Assembly (NCBI GenBank): GCA_022821495.1
Contig: JAJEDN010000083.1
Coordinates: 1-58,146 of the forward strand
DNA length: 58,146 nt
Direction of reading: 5' to 3'
Source of the DNA: Candidatus Poribacteria bacterium
Lineage (GTDB): Bacteria; Poribacteria; WGA-4E; WGA-3G
Below the pieces are notes generated by a model. The model was not told the origin of the DNA. It was given only the letters and a program-made list of their open reading frames with translations, and searched no databases. The translations under genes were made by a program, and so were the position numbers. Positions 44,632 to 53,161 of the stretch are shown here, piece by piece (within the stretch, counting starts at the first letter, position 1; each line of letters begins with the position of its first letter).

Positions 44632-45465
44632 TTACGGTAAATGACCTGTCAATTCTAAGTAGTAATAGAGGGCAGGGACACTAAAAATCAGGCTGTCGCA
44701 TCTATCAATAAAACCGCCATGACCCGGAATTATGTCCCCAGAGTCCTTAACCCCAGCAGTCCGCTTCATCAGCGAAGCACTTAGGTCACCGAGTTGTCCC
44801 AGAACGCTCAACAGCAACCCAATAAAAGCGCCATCCATCCAAGAAAGTGTCCCTTTCAGGAGCGTTACACTCAGCACAAAGCCGATTAGCGTACCCACAA
44901 CCAATCCACTGATCGTCCCCTCAACTGTTTTGCGTGGGCTGACGGGGGTGCCGAGTTTATGTTTACCGAAGGCTCTACCAACGAGATACGCGCCTGTGTC
45001 GCTGCTCCAAATCGTACCACATAGCAGGAAAATGAAAGACATACCGTTCGGTTCAGCGCTCCGGAGTAAGATCAGGTGATACCCCAGTATCCAACCGATT
45101 GTTAAAATACCGGTTAACTTTAACGTAACGGCGACCCATTCACCCGCAATCCTTCCGCTAAAGATACTCTCGGCAAACACATAGATGAACACGAAAGTAA
45201 AGAAACTAAACACGACTCCTGAGACGGACACAGTCTCTGTCAAGATCGGTAAGAGGTATGCTAATAAACAGCACACACCTGTCAGGAATGCTGGCATCAC
45301 CGGATTCAATTTTTCGGTAAAGTGTTGCGCCAGACGACAGTACTCAACTTGCATCATCAACGTAGCACCTAATACAAGTAGCAGGTAGAGCCAATCCCCC
45401 CAATAGATGATGAAGAGAACCAGCGGCACCAGCACAACCACGCTCAGGGCTCTCCGCCAAAACAT
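44632..45465 (-). CDS. cdsA: Phosphatidate cytidylyltransferase (CDP-diglyceride synthase)
   Basis: CdsA activates phosphatidic acid with CTP for phospholipid synthesis. The 277-aa membrane protein has about seven hydrophobic helices and the family signature near the C-terminus: SASLMKRTAGVKDSGDIIP plus GHGGFIDRCDSL. It is upstream of dxr with 15 nt between. uppS, which usually precedes cdsA, is absent here. The start ATG at 45465 lies about 25 nt after the AACCGCAAGGAAA leader motif. Confidence 0.93.
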   Translation of the reverse strand: MFWRRALSVVVLVPLVLFIIYWGDWLYLLLVLGATLMMQVEYCRLAQHFTEKLNPVMPAFLTGVCCLLAYLLPILTETVSVSGVVFSFFTFVFIYVFAESIFSGRIAGEWVAVTLKLTGILTIGWILGYHLILLRSAEPNGMSFIFLLCGTIWSSDTGAYLVGRAFGKHKLGTPVSPRKTVEGTISGLVVGTLIGFVLSVTLLKGTLSWMDGAFIGLLLSVLGQLGDLSASLMKRTAGVKDSGDIIPGHGGFIDRCDSLIFSVPALYYYLELTGHLP

Positions 45466-45560
45466 AGGTTCTGTATCCCGTTTTTTTAGATTTCCTTGCG
45501 GTTAATCAGGTATATCTGTTCTTCCAAGGGTTAGCCCAAAGAATCCTGCTTTGCCTTTCC

Positions 45561-45599
45561 TCTTAAAGTCCCCCTGATAAGGGGGATTTAGGGGGTTAA
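45561..45599. repeat. AAAGTCCCCCTGATAAGGGG repeat
   Basis: A single complete core copy in the frr-cdsA intergenic region, next to the 80-bp tandem array. Confidence 0.85.
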
Positions 45600-45632
45600 C
45601 TTCTTAAAGCGAGAAACACAAACGCAGCTTGT

Positions 45633-45873
45633 AATGAAATGGAAAGCGGATCTATGGCGTAATGTTTTCAACCATCAATATCACCTTACCAAACTGCAAA
45701 GTAATATAAAACAATGAAATGGAAAGCGGATCTATGGCGCAATGTTTTCAACCATCAATATCACCTTACCAAACTGCAAAGTAATATAAAACAATGAAAT
45801 GGAAAGCGGATCTATGGCGCAATGTTTTTCAACCATCAATATCACCTTACCAAACTGCAAAGTAATATAAAAT
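45633..45873. repeat. Three tandem copies of an 80-bp repeat abutting the frr stop codon
   Basis: Copies start at 45633, 45713 and 45793 (period 80). Each reads AATGAAATGGAAAGCGGATC ... AACTGCAAAGTAATATAAAA. They differ by single bases (GCGTAATG/GCGCAATG, one extra T). The third ends at the frr stop codon. A diverged single copy stands in the same position after tsf (46693-46778). Confidence 0.9.
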
Positions 45874-46457
45874 TAAGTTTCTAAGAGTTCCGCTTCTTTT
45901 GCCTCTGTTAATGTATCAATCTGGTTAATATAGGTATCTGTGAGCTGCTGCACAGGGTCCGCGCTCGCCTTGCCGCGCTTTTTGTCACCACCGCGACCCC
46001 GGCTTTTCGCACCACTGCCACCCGCATCACCCTCAAGTTTTTTGACAGCATCATTAGCATCGCGACGGATATTCCGAATCGCCACTTTACCCTCTTCGGC
46101 GAGTTTACGTACGACTTTCGTTAACTCTGTCCGCCGCTCCGTTGTGAGCTCAGGAACGAGGATTCGGATAACATTACCGTCGTTGTTCGTTGAGAGTCCT
46201 AAATCCGAGTGCGCTATTGCTTTCTCAATTTCTGTAATTAGCGTTTTATCCCAAGGTTGAATGACGAGCAGGCGCGGTTCCGGAGTCGTAATCGTACCGA
46301 CTTGACTCAACGGACTTTTAGTGCCGTAATAGGTAACCGTGACCTGATCCAATAGAGCAGGCGTAGCACGTCCTGTTTGCACATGCGACAATTTCGCCAC
46401 GGTCACTTCAATCGTTTTCTTCATCCGGGATTCAGCCTGTTGAAGTACCTGTTGCAT
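45873..46457 (-). CDS. frr: Ribosome recycling factor
   Basis: RRF splits post-termination ribosomes with EF-G. The start is the ATG at 46457 (MQQVLQQAESRMKKTIEV). The longer frame to 46547 runs back into a MITE and is not coding. Motifs VQTGRATPALLDQVTVTYYG and LVIQPWDKTLITEIEKAI are typical. The C-terminal helix contains an insert of about 25 residues, rich in Gly, Lys and Arg (GDAGGSGAKSRGRGGDKKRG), before the conserved PVQQLTDTYI, so the protein (194 aa) is slightly longer than the usual 185. pyrH is not between tsf and frr. Confidence 0.93.
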   Translation of the reverse strand: MQQVLQQAESRMKKTIEVTVAKLSHVQTGRATPALLDQVTVTYYGTKSPLSQVGTITTPEPRLLVIQPWDKTLITEIEKAIAHSDLGLSTNNDGNVIRILVPELTTERRTELTKVVRKLAEEGKVAIRNIRRDANDAVKKLEGDAGGSGAKSRGRGGDKKRGKASADPVQQLTDTYINQIDTLTEAKEAELLET

Positions 46458-46488
46458 CTGATTTTCCCTTTTTTTACCACTTACGCAG

Positions 46489-46567
46489 CCCCCACTGCAA
46501 GCAGGGTTTGAAATCCTACCTGCAGCGCGTCGGATGTCCGTTATCATGGAAAAATGCGTAAGTCCTG
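46489..46567. mobile_element. MITE-like element, TIR TAGGACTTACGCA type, upstream of frr
   Basis: Left end ACTTACGCAGCCCCC (46490) and right end AAATGCGTAAGTCCTG (46552-46567). The inner part CCTGCAGCGCGTCGGATGTC is shared with the copy at 48803-48999. It occupies the region just before frr. Confidence 0.65.
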
Positions 46568-46639
46568 TTTTTTTTCTTTCCTTGCGGTTAAATCAAGTGG
46601 GTTATTACTTTGCGGGTTACCATTCCGTAAATCTAAAAG

Positions 46640-46664
46640 AAACACCGTACGGACTACGGTGTTT
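46640..46664 (-). terminator. Hairpin terminator between tsf and frr
   Basis: A perfect 10-bp stem AAACACCGTA/TACGGTGTTT with a 5-nt loop. On the minus strand it is followed by CTTTTAG. It lies about 115 nt after the tsf stop and could end rpsB-tsf transcription. Confidence 0.65.
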
Positions 46665-46692
46665 GTCTTAAACAGAAAAACACAAAAAACGT

Positions 46693-46778
46693 AGCTTGTA
46701 ACGAAGTGGAAAGCGGATTTACGGAAACGTTGCTAAAACCTGAAACGTGGCTAACCGAACTGCAAAGTAATATAAAAA
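46693..46778. repeat. Diverged single copy of the 80-bp repeat after tsf
   Basis: AACGAAGTGGAAAGCGGATT ... AACTGCAAAGTAATATAAAA, ending at the tsf stop. The ends match the array at 45633-45873. The centre has changed. Confidence 0.75.
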
Positions 46779-47372
46779 TTACTGTCCAAGAACATAAAGT
46801 ACGAAACGCTTGACGACGATATTTTCACCCAATTGGGCTATAGCGTCCTTTACAAGGGTTTCGATGGTTTGATCTGTATCGCGAATATACGGTTGTTGTA
46901 AAAGGCAGGTCTCTGAATAGAATTTTGAGATTCGCCCTTCAACGATACGTTCAGCGATGTGAGCCGGTTTCCCTTCTTGTTCCGCTTGTGCCAGCAGAAT
47001 CGCTTTTTCAGCCTCAAGGTCCTCAGCGGGCACATCCTCAGACTTAACATATTTCGGTTTCGCGGCTGCCACTTGCATCGCGATTTCTTTCCCTAACGCT
47101 TGAAACTGCTCCGTCCGCGCGACGAAATCGGTTTCACAATTCAGTTCGACTAACGTGCCGACACGACTGCCAGGGTGGATGTAGGAAATGATCAATCCTT
47201 CTTCTGCTACTCGGCTGCCTTTGAGCTCTGAAGCCTTCAATCCTTGCTCACGTAACTTCTGAATTGCCTGTTCAATATTCCCTTCCGTTTCGGTTAGTGC
47301 CTTTTTGCATTCCATAATTCCCGCACCGGTGCGCGAACGGAGTTCACTAACCATCTTTGCTGTGATTGCCAT
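46779..47372 (-). CDS. tsf: Elongation factor Ts
   Basis: EF-Ts exchanges GDP on EF-Tu. The N-terminal domain is clear (MVSELRSRTGAGIMECKKAL, TEGNIEQAIQKLREQG), followed by one core domain (ELNCETDFVARTEQF). At 197 aa it is the short form, like that of Thermus, not the 283-aa E. coli form. It follows rpsB in the usual order. The repeat at 46693-46778 abuts its stop. Confidence 0.95.
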   Translation of the reverse strand: MAITAKMVSELRSRTGAGIMECKKALTETEGNIEQAIQKLREQGLKASELKGSRVAEEGLIISYIHPGSRVGTLVELNCETDFVARTEQFQALGKEIAMQVAAAKPKYVKSEDVPAEDLEAEKAILLAQAEQEGKPAHIAERIVEGRISKFYSETCLLQQPYIRDTDQTIETLVKDAIAQLGENIVVKRFVLYVLGQ

Positions 47373-47398
47373 CTATCCTCCTCTTATTTTAATTTTCA

Positions 47399-47545
47399 TA
47401 GGACTTCCGCATTGCCTCTCAAAGTCCCCTTGATAAGGGGCAGGGAATGCCATACGGCATTCATACCCGGTAATTCTGATTCTGATTCTTTAGGGGGTTT
47501 GGAATTAAAAATTTACTATCGCGTGCTAAATTTGCGTAAGCCCTA
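47399..47545. mobile_element. MITE-like element, TIR TAGGACTTACGCA type, between rpsB and tsf
   Basis: Ends ATAGGACTTCCGCATTG (47399) and TTTGCGTAAGCCCTAT (47530-47545). Inside is the AAAGTCCCCTTGATAAGGGG core with a nested GAATGCC/GGCATTC palindrome. It splits two genes that are normally adjacent. Confidence 0.75.
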
Positions 47546-47667
47546 TCTATCTTCAGTAGGCAGGGTTATTAATGTGAGTAACTCCCGACACTGTTTGACC
47601 CTGCCTGAATCGCTAAATATTTATGGCGCGGCGACTTATTTACAAGACAACCGCGCCCAAAAGTCTC

Positions 47668-48570
47668 TTATTGGGATTGTCGCCGAGGGGGTCTCCCTTT
47701 CCGTCTTTGACGAGGCTGGCGCGTCTGACGCTGTTCGCCATCCCCAATCGCCTCGGGCTCCGCTGACAACTCCGCCTCTTCGAGAATTGTCGCACTCTCT
47801 TCTTCATGTCGTTCCGCTTCAAGCACAGCATCTACGGGGCGCGCAGCTTCGGATTGCTCTGCATCTTCTGTGACCTGTTCACCTTCTAACGCTTCTCCGC
47901 GGCCTTCAATTACTGACTCTGCCAAAACGGAGCAGATCAGACGGATCGAACGGATGGCATCATCGTTTCCTGGGACCGGCAAATCAATCGGATCGGGATC
48001 GCAATTCGTATCAACAATAGCAATAATCGGGATCCCTAATTTATTTGCCTCCGCAATAGCCGTGTGTTCCTTACGCGTATCCGTTACGACCACGACTTCA
48101 GGGAGCCTCTTCATTTCTCTAATCCCGCTGAGGTTATTATTCAACTTGCCTTTCTCGCGCAGTAAGCGTATCACCTCTTTTTTCGGCCGCTTTTCAAGGA
48201 TACCGCTCGTTTCGTCGGCATCCAATTTGTCTAAACGGTTGACACTCCGACGGATCGTCTGGAAATTCGTGAGCATACCGCCCAGCCAACGATGGTTCAC
48301 GTGGTACATACCACATCGAACAGCCTCGCTTCGAACAGCCTCTTGGGATTGCCGTTTGGTGCCGACAAATAATATGCCCCCGCCTTTTGCAGCCGTGTCT
48401 TGCACGAACGCTGCAGCGGTTTCAAGCATCCGTAACGTCTTCTGCAAATCGATGATATAAATCCCGTTCCGCTCTGCGAAAATATATTCCGCCATCTTCG
48501 GATTCCAGCGACGGGTTTGATGTCCAAAGTGAACTCCACATTCAAGGAGCTCTTTCATTGTAACTGCCAA
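47668..48570 (-). CDS. rpsB: 30S ribosomal protein S2
   Basis: S2 is a 30S protein that binds between head and body of the subunit. The start is a TTG at 48570 ([18 protein letters not shown]), chosen because GGAGG stands 7 nt upstream and the family begins this way. The longer frame to 48636 is leader. Motifs [40 protein letters not shown] and [12 protein letters not shown] are typical. The C-terminus has an extra 70 residues, first acidic ([15 protein letters not shown]), then basic ([17 protein letters not shown]), not found in E. coli S2. Confidence 0.95.
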   Translation of the reverse strand: MAVTMKELLECGVHFGHQTRRWNPKMAEYIFAERNGIYIIDLQKTLRMLETAAAFVQDTAAKGGGILFVGTKRQSQEAVRSEAVRCGMYHVNHRWLGGMLTNFQTIRRSVNRLDKLDADETSGILEKRPKKEVIRLLREKGKLNNNLSGIREMKRLPEVVVVTDTRKEHTAIAEANKLGIPIIAIVDTNCDPDPIDLPVPGNDDAIRSIRLICSVLAESVIEGRGEALEGEQVTEDAEQSEAARPVDAVLEAERHEEESATILEEAELSAEPEAIGDGEQRQTRQPRQRRKGRPPRRQSQ

Positions 48571-48720
48571 AAAAAACCTCCTAAGTTTGCAGAAGAAATA
48601 CCTCTCCTGCCGGGTTTTCGCGTCCACCTCCTTCATATCTGCATCAGACTCTCAGCTCGAGAGAACCCGCTGTGCAAATCGAGAGGTGTGTTGTATCCAT
48701 TATTGAAGTTTAAACGCCTG
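48571..48720 (-). promoter_or_regulatory. Leader of rpsB
   Basis: About 150 nt upstream of the TTG start contain the strong GGAGG, an open reading continuation and several stem-forming stretches (ACCTCTCGATTT .. AAATCGAGAGGT is part of this). r-protein leaders often carry autoregulatory structure. No known S2 leader motif was firmly identified. Confidence 0.3.
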
Positions 48721-48802
48721 ATGAACACCTATTCATCAGAACAGATACAAATATTTTACCACAGAAACAATCGTATTTCAAGTTTAATTCAGTTAGGACC
48801 TA

Positions 48803-48999
48803 TGCATTCCTTTTCAAAGTCCCCCTGATAAGGGGGATTTAGGGGGTTTAGAGGATGGAAATTACCACTTTAAAGTCCCCTGGTAAGGGGTGTTTTTGCT
48901 GGGGGCTTGCTTGGGGGTTTCTGCGTATTTTTTCAGGGTTTGACCCCCCGCCTGCAGCGCGTAGGATGTTCGTTGTCACGGAAAAATGCGTAAGTCTTG
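48803..48999. mobile_element. MITE-like element, TIR TAGGACTTACGCA type
   Basis: Left end TTAGGACCTATGCATTCC, right end AAATGCGTAAGTCTTGA, 197 bp. The interior holds one full and one partial AAAGTCCCC core and the CCTGCAGCGCGTAGGATG block shared with 46489. It lies between rpsB and the kinase-like gene. Confidence 0.7.
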
Positions 49000-49052
49000 A
49001 GGAATTATAGAATTTGCGCGCAGTCTATGGTATAACTTAACAGGAGGGAAAA

Positions 49053-50135
49053 ATGGAACATCTGATTGAACATATTGCTCTACACTTCAAAACAGATGCC
49101 GAGGCACTCAAACTTGAACCGATTCAACACGGCACACGGCAAAGACACAACGTCTGCCTTCTAAAACTCGGCACTGAAAACTATCTGCTAAAGCAACACG
49201 ATATCACCACCGCTGTGGTTGAAGCTGGACACACGCCTCTCCAGATTGAAACCGATGTCCTCTCATTTCTACACGACAACGGTTGCCAAGTCCCGCAACT
49301 TATCTGGCGATCGGAAGACCTCCATGCACTCCTGTTAGAGTGGTGTGGCGAGTCCACGCTCGACGCACTCGCACAGCGTAGCAAAAATTCTCTACAACCT
49401 CTGACCCCGCTCTTGCACACCGTCCTCGAAGAATTCTTCAAGATTGAAACCTGTTTCACAACACACGCGGCACGATTCACACCCTATATCTTCCCTTTTA
49501 ATGCGCGGGCGACCCTGCGCGAGCTGCTTGATAGAGCTAAAAAAGTCGTCGGCTATCTTTCGCACCTCAGTACCAGCCCGATGTCAGTTAGCCAAACAGA
49601 AACGCTCACGCACGCGTGGGATGGATTTTCTAACCGCTTGCAGAATGCCCCCTTGATACTCGGCAACCTGGACAACAACGCTCGAAATATCGTGATTCGG
49701 GACGCAGCCCCGTTCTTTATCGATTTCGCAAGTATCGGTTGGAATTGGCAGGAGATGCGACTCGTGCAACTACTCAATAGCATCGGTGCCTTTCTTGTCT
49801 CGCCATCTGAAACTGGAAGCTTCGTTTCTCTTTTAAATAGAGAACTCGTCAATACCTATGCCGAATGGGTCAGCACACATCGAGAAACCTGTCCAGCCAC
49901 AGAGATTGCCGCGCGTGTTGATAGCCATCACTTACTCTTTTATCTCTCAATTATTGATCAACTCTTGCGAGCGGTTGCGGCACCTAAAGCGACCGAGAAC
50001 AAAATACGCCTTGAAGCGTGGGGCGATCCACAGAAACGATGCCAAAGCGCACTCGGACACATTATTGACACTAATTTAAGCGATGATATTCATACAAACC
50101 AGATCCGAGAGATAATAGCCGATTTTTCTACTTGA
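49053..50135 (+). CDS. Kinase-like phosphotransferase (APH fold)
   Basis: The 360-aa protein resembles aminoglycoside/choline-kinase-like enzymes. The N-lobe strand NVCLLKLGTENYLLKQHD carries the likely ATP-binding Lys. LEWCGESTLDALAQ is the hinge, GNLDNNARNIVIRD the catalytic loop with the Asp, and FFIDFASIGWNW the metal-binding DFG-like Asp. The loop starts GN instead of the usual HGD, so the catalytic His is replaced. Such proteins phosphorylate small molecules. The substrate is unknown. A GGAGGG ribosome-binding site precedes ATG 49053 by 5 nt. Confidence 0.75.
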   Translation: MEHLIEHIALHFKTDAEALKLEPIQHGTRQRHNVCLLKLGTENYLLKQHDITTAVVEAGHTPLQIETDVLSFLHDNGCQVPQLIWRSEDLHALLLEWCGESTLDALAQRSKNSLQPLTPLLHTVLEEFFKIETCFTTHAARFTPYIFPFNARATLRELLDRAKKVVGYLSHLSTSPMSVSQTETLTHAWDGFSNRLQNAPLILGNLDNNARNIVIRDAAPFFIDFASIGWNWQEMRLVQLLNSIGAFLVSPSETGSFVSLLNRELVNTYAEWVSTHRETCPATEIAARVDSHHLLFYLSIIDQLLRAVAAPKATENKIRLEAWGDPQKRCQSALGHIIDTNLSDDIHTNQIREIIADFST

Positions 50136-50159
50136 AATACTTATACTATAGTTTGGACA

Positions 50160-50640
50160 ATTTTAGACATAGCACTCCGCTGGAGTGCAGGATTGCTATA
50201 ATTGGCCCTTATAGACATATTGCTCCGCTGGAGCAAGGTTTCTGACATCCATAGGTGTCAATTTAAGAAATAACAACCGCCTCAGCCCCAGGCCCGGTAG
50301 GTTCGGTTTCCTAACCGAACCGGATACTACGCGGAAACCTTGAATCCCGTAGGGATGGTATGTTTATAGCAGCGTTTTCAAGCAAAAACCCAAGCTCTGT
50401 AAGGGCGGCATGTTTATTACATCCGTTATAAAACGCTGCGAAAATCCACTAAATTCACACCTATGGAGCAAGGTTTCTGACATCCTATCTATTCCGAGAA
50501 TAGGAAGCCAATATCTTTAGCCACAACAGCAGCCCGGGGGGCTCCTCACGCCAGCAGCGTGATATTGCTTCACAGTGAGAATAGGGACAGACAGCAGAGG
50601 GAAACGCACTCCAGCGGAGTGCTATGTAAAGACGTTTGTG
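50160..50640. repeat. Cluster of short palindromic repeats
   Basis: Contains GCACTCCGCTGGAGTGC (50169), GCTCCGCTGGAGC (50221), CCGGTAGGTTCGGTTTCC (about 50290), two variants of CCCGTAGGGATGGTATGTTT (50347, 50400), CAAGGTTTCTGACATCC twice (50231, 50467) and CACTCCAGCGGAGTGC (50609). No ORF of note. Confidence 0.7.
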
Positions 50641-50698
50641 TTAGGAACTTCAAAATTTTATTTGCAATTTTTCTGTTAACACCTTAAAATACTTGTCA

Positions 50699-50810
50699 GA
50701 CCAAACCGAAAATGTCCGCAGGACTATGGGTATCCCGTTGTCTAATGCGAATTGGACATTTTTGGTTTGGTCGCCAGGGATACCCACTTTCTTTTTAAAT
50801 GGGTATCTGG
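50699..50810 (+). promoter_or_regulatory. Structured RNA candidate (pseudoknot or alternative stems) before the metalloprotease gene
   Basis: GACCAAACCGAAAATGTCC (50699-50717) pairs with 50754-50772 (one mismatch). TGGGTATCCC (50727-50736), inside that loop, is perfectly complementary to GGGATACCCA (50777-50786), which can alternatively pair with TGGGTATCTGG at 50800-50810. The element lies 120-230 nt upstream of the ATG at 50932. Confidence 0.5.
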
Positions 50811-50931
50811 TGACCATGACCTATCTAAAACGTGCCATAACTTGAATTAACTATCCACGTGTCAACACTTGACCCAAAAACAAGCAACCCCTGTAGTTTC
50901 TGAACGCTGACAACATTTCGAGGGATAATCC

Positions 50932-52578
50932 ATGCAAGAATTTCTAATACACTTTATCAAATCTTTCGCTACGAAACATTATTCCTTTAGGACCATGAAG
51001 AACTTTCTCAGAGTCCTTACGTTTTTAGTTGCAATCACGCTGGCAACTACGACTGCCTTCGCAGATTTAGAGATAACCGTGAAGCCTGACGCAAGATGGG
51101 GCACCGCGCCAACTTCTAATATAAAAGCCTTATGTGAAAATGTTGCGCTGCATTTTCAGGAGCAACTCCGAGACGAACACAAGATCAACGGCACACTCAC
51201 GGTCGTTTACTATGCCGACGGTCCCATCGCTTTCTACAAAAGTTACTTCGGCGGCGCACCAGACGAATACAGAATAGGTCTCACCGTAACTGACACGTAT
51301 TGGTCGCAATTCGCATATCAATTCGGACACGAGTTTTGCCATCTTATGCAAAATCATGATGAAACGAAAAACAGTCCCAACGACTATTTTGAGGAAGCGA
51401 TCTGTCAACTCGCGAACCTATGGGTTATCAAAAGGATGGCTGAAACTTGGGAAGATCGTCCGCCTTACGCAAACTGGCGCAACTATAGACACTCCCTGAA
51501 AAGTTATGCCGACACCCTCATCAATAAAGCGTCCGTACAATACGCTGGCACAGGCGCGGATTGGCTACAAGAATGGGAAGACCGCATGCGTAGCAAGGAA
51601 CCCGGTGCTTTTAATTATCAACGCGTCTCACAACTCTCCTATAAATTCCTACCCATTTTTGAAGATAACCCGAAAGCATGGAACGCTGTTAGACAGATGC
51701 CGACTTCAACAGCGAAGATGCCACAGTATATACGGGAATGGTACAATACCGTTGATACTGAAGATAAACCGGTCGTTGCAGCCATCGCGGAAGAAATGGG
51801 TATCTCTCTTACACCTGTCGCTACACCGGATATAACCGCGGGGCATCCACTCACATTTACGTATGCAACTGCTGATTCTCTGATACCTATCAATAAAATC
51901 AATGAATGGGACGGTTGGTACAACGGGATATGGGAGAAAACACCAGATGGAACTATAAATGCCAAACCGGGCGCGTATTTCGATTTCGCTGAAAAAAATG
52001 ATTGGGATCACTGGATGTACTGCCACGCACCGAGCTTGATAGCATACGATATTTCTCAAGGTCAATATACGCATTTCGGAACTTATATCGCACTAACCAA
52101 CCCAGGCTGTAATGATGGCGCATCCATGCAATTTATCGCACATGCGGACGGTATAGAAATCTATAGATCCCCTGAATTAGGGCGTGACGATTACGGCACA
52201 TATATAGAATTTACGATACCAGACGGCACAAGCATTTTTGGTATCGAAATCAGTGACCTCGGAAATAAGGCGTGCGACCATTATGTGCTGGGTAACCCTA
52301 AACTGTTTTACGGATATGAAACAACACCAACACATGACATCACTATCAATGCTGATGTTAACAACGACGGATATGTTGACTTATTCGATGTTCTAATCGT
52401 GAGAAGCGGTATGCAAAACGCTGTGACTTATGACACAGATATTAACAACGACGGGATCACCGACGAGATAGATTTACTTATCGTGAAAGCAAAAGCTGTT
52501 GAAGCCATCGTCGCGGCTGCCCCAAGAAAACGAAAAGTTAAATTAACAACTTGGGGTTCCATGAAAATAGAACGCTAA
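50932..52578 (+). CDS. Secreted zinc metalloprotease with dockerin repeats and C-terminal WG tail
   Basis: The 548-aa protein has a signal peptide (FLRVLTFLVAITLATTTAFA, residues about 25-44). A second ATG at 50995 would give a shorter, more typical signal peptide, while GAGG favours 50932. The HExxH zinc motif is in YQFGHEFCHLMQNH (about residue 133), with a downstream acidic YFEEAICQLANLW. Near the C-terminus, DVNNDGYVDLFDVLIV and DINNDGITDEIDLLIV (about 473-525) are the two Ca-binding F-hands of a type-I dockerin. The last residues (KLTTWGSMKIER) match the tails of the NPCBM and LamG proteins. It is probably an exported peptidase attached through dockerin or tail. Confidence 0.82.
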   Translation: MQEFLIHFIKSFATKHYSFRTMKNFLRVLTFLVAITLATTTAFADLEITVKPDARWGTAPTSNIKALCENVALHFQEQLRDEHKINGTLTVVYYADGPIAFYKSYFGGAPDEYRIGLTVTDTYWSQFAYQFGHEFCHLMQNHDETKNSPNDYFEEAICQLANLWVIKRMAETWEDRPPYANWRNYRHSLKSYADTLINKASVQYAGTGADWLQEWEDRMRSKEPGAFNYQRVSQLSYKFLPIFEDNPKAWNAVRQMPTSTAKMPQYIREWYNTVDTEDKPVVAAIAEEMGISLTPVATPDITAGHPLTFTYATADSLIPINKINEWDGWYNGIWEKTPDGTINAKPGAYFDFAEKNDWDHWMYCHAPSLIAYDISQGQYTHFGTYIALTNPGCNDGASMQFIAHADGIEIYRSPELGRDDYGTYIEFTIPDGTSIFGIEISDLGNKACDHYVLGNPKLFYGYETTPTHDITINADVNNDGYVDLFDVLIVRSGMQNAVTYDTDINNDGITDEIDLLIVKAKAVEAIVAAAPRKRKVKLTTWGSMKIER

Positions 52579-52596
52579 CTAACAGGCAGGACGATT

Positions 52597-52772
52597 TATG
52601 GTAGATTTTAGAATTACTTATACACTTCCAATACAAAGTCAACCCCCTAAATCCCTGGGGGAAACACCCTATCAAAAACACCCCCCTTTATCCCCCCTTA
52701 TCAGGGGGGTAGGGACTTTGAGACGGAACTGGGTTATTGATAAATGTCAACTTATTTCTATAATTCACCATA
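52597..52772. mobile_element. MITE-like element, type B, copy 2
   Basis: The same ends as 23461-23579 (TATGGTAGATTTTAGAATTA and revcomp TATGGTGAATTATAGAAATA), but 176 bp long because the CCCCCTAAATCCC core carries an extra insert with GGGGGAAACACCC. It follows 18 bp after the metalloprotease stop. Confidence 0.7.
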
Positions 52773-52817
52773 GTTTTCGGTTTTGACTCTGATTTTCGTT
52801 TATAGGTGTTAACGTTT

Positions 52818-52953
52818 TTTCGCAAGATCGCGAGCGCAGCTCGCTCCTACATAGGAAGACATATACATATACATAAAGTAGATATGTAAAGCTATAGTAA
52901 AGTTTAGAATTAATAGGACACTTTGTGCCGGTTTGGTTAGGAAACCGAACCTA
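52818..52953. repeat. Two dispersed palindromes
   Basis: TTCGCAAGATCGCGAGCGCA with GCTCGCTCCTAC (52818-52850; stem GCGAGC/GCTCGC) and an inverted GGTTTGGTTAGGAAACCGAA copy (52925-52953). The ORF read across them on the minus strand is not a gene. Confidence 0.65.
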
Positions 52954-53161
52954 CCAGGGGATGAAAGTGTCTCTTTATTTTTCGGAGTCACTATAAATAC
53001 CCCTGAACTAACAGGTCCGCGGAGGTCGTGCTGCTCTCAGTGAGCGGACGAAGGTTGATGTCCGTTTTGTCTAAATCGGTTATATAATACACATTGTCTT
53101 TTTTTCAACTTAAACTAATGTGCCTATCCGATAAAGGTTTAAATCATACGTTGTTACGGTA
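52954..53161. other. Intergenic stretch, nothing firm
   Basis: Contains a GTCCGC/GCGGAC hairpin (about 53022-53049) and TATAAT-like AT-rich sequence. No ORF on either strand. Confidence 0.4.

Noticed and set aside
46458..46547. 30-residue N-terminal extension of ribosome recycling factor
   Set aside because: It runs into a MITE, and the family N-terminus matches the ATG at 46457.
52809..52991. 60-aa minus-strand ORF ending in SSYVGASCARDLAKKR
   Set aside because: The C-terminal peptide is the translation of a dispersed palindromic repeat and the rest of the ORF lacks coding features.
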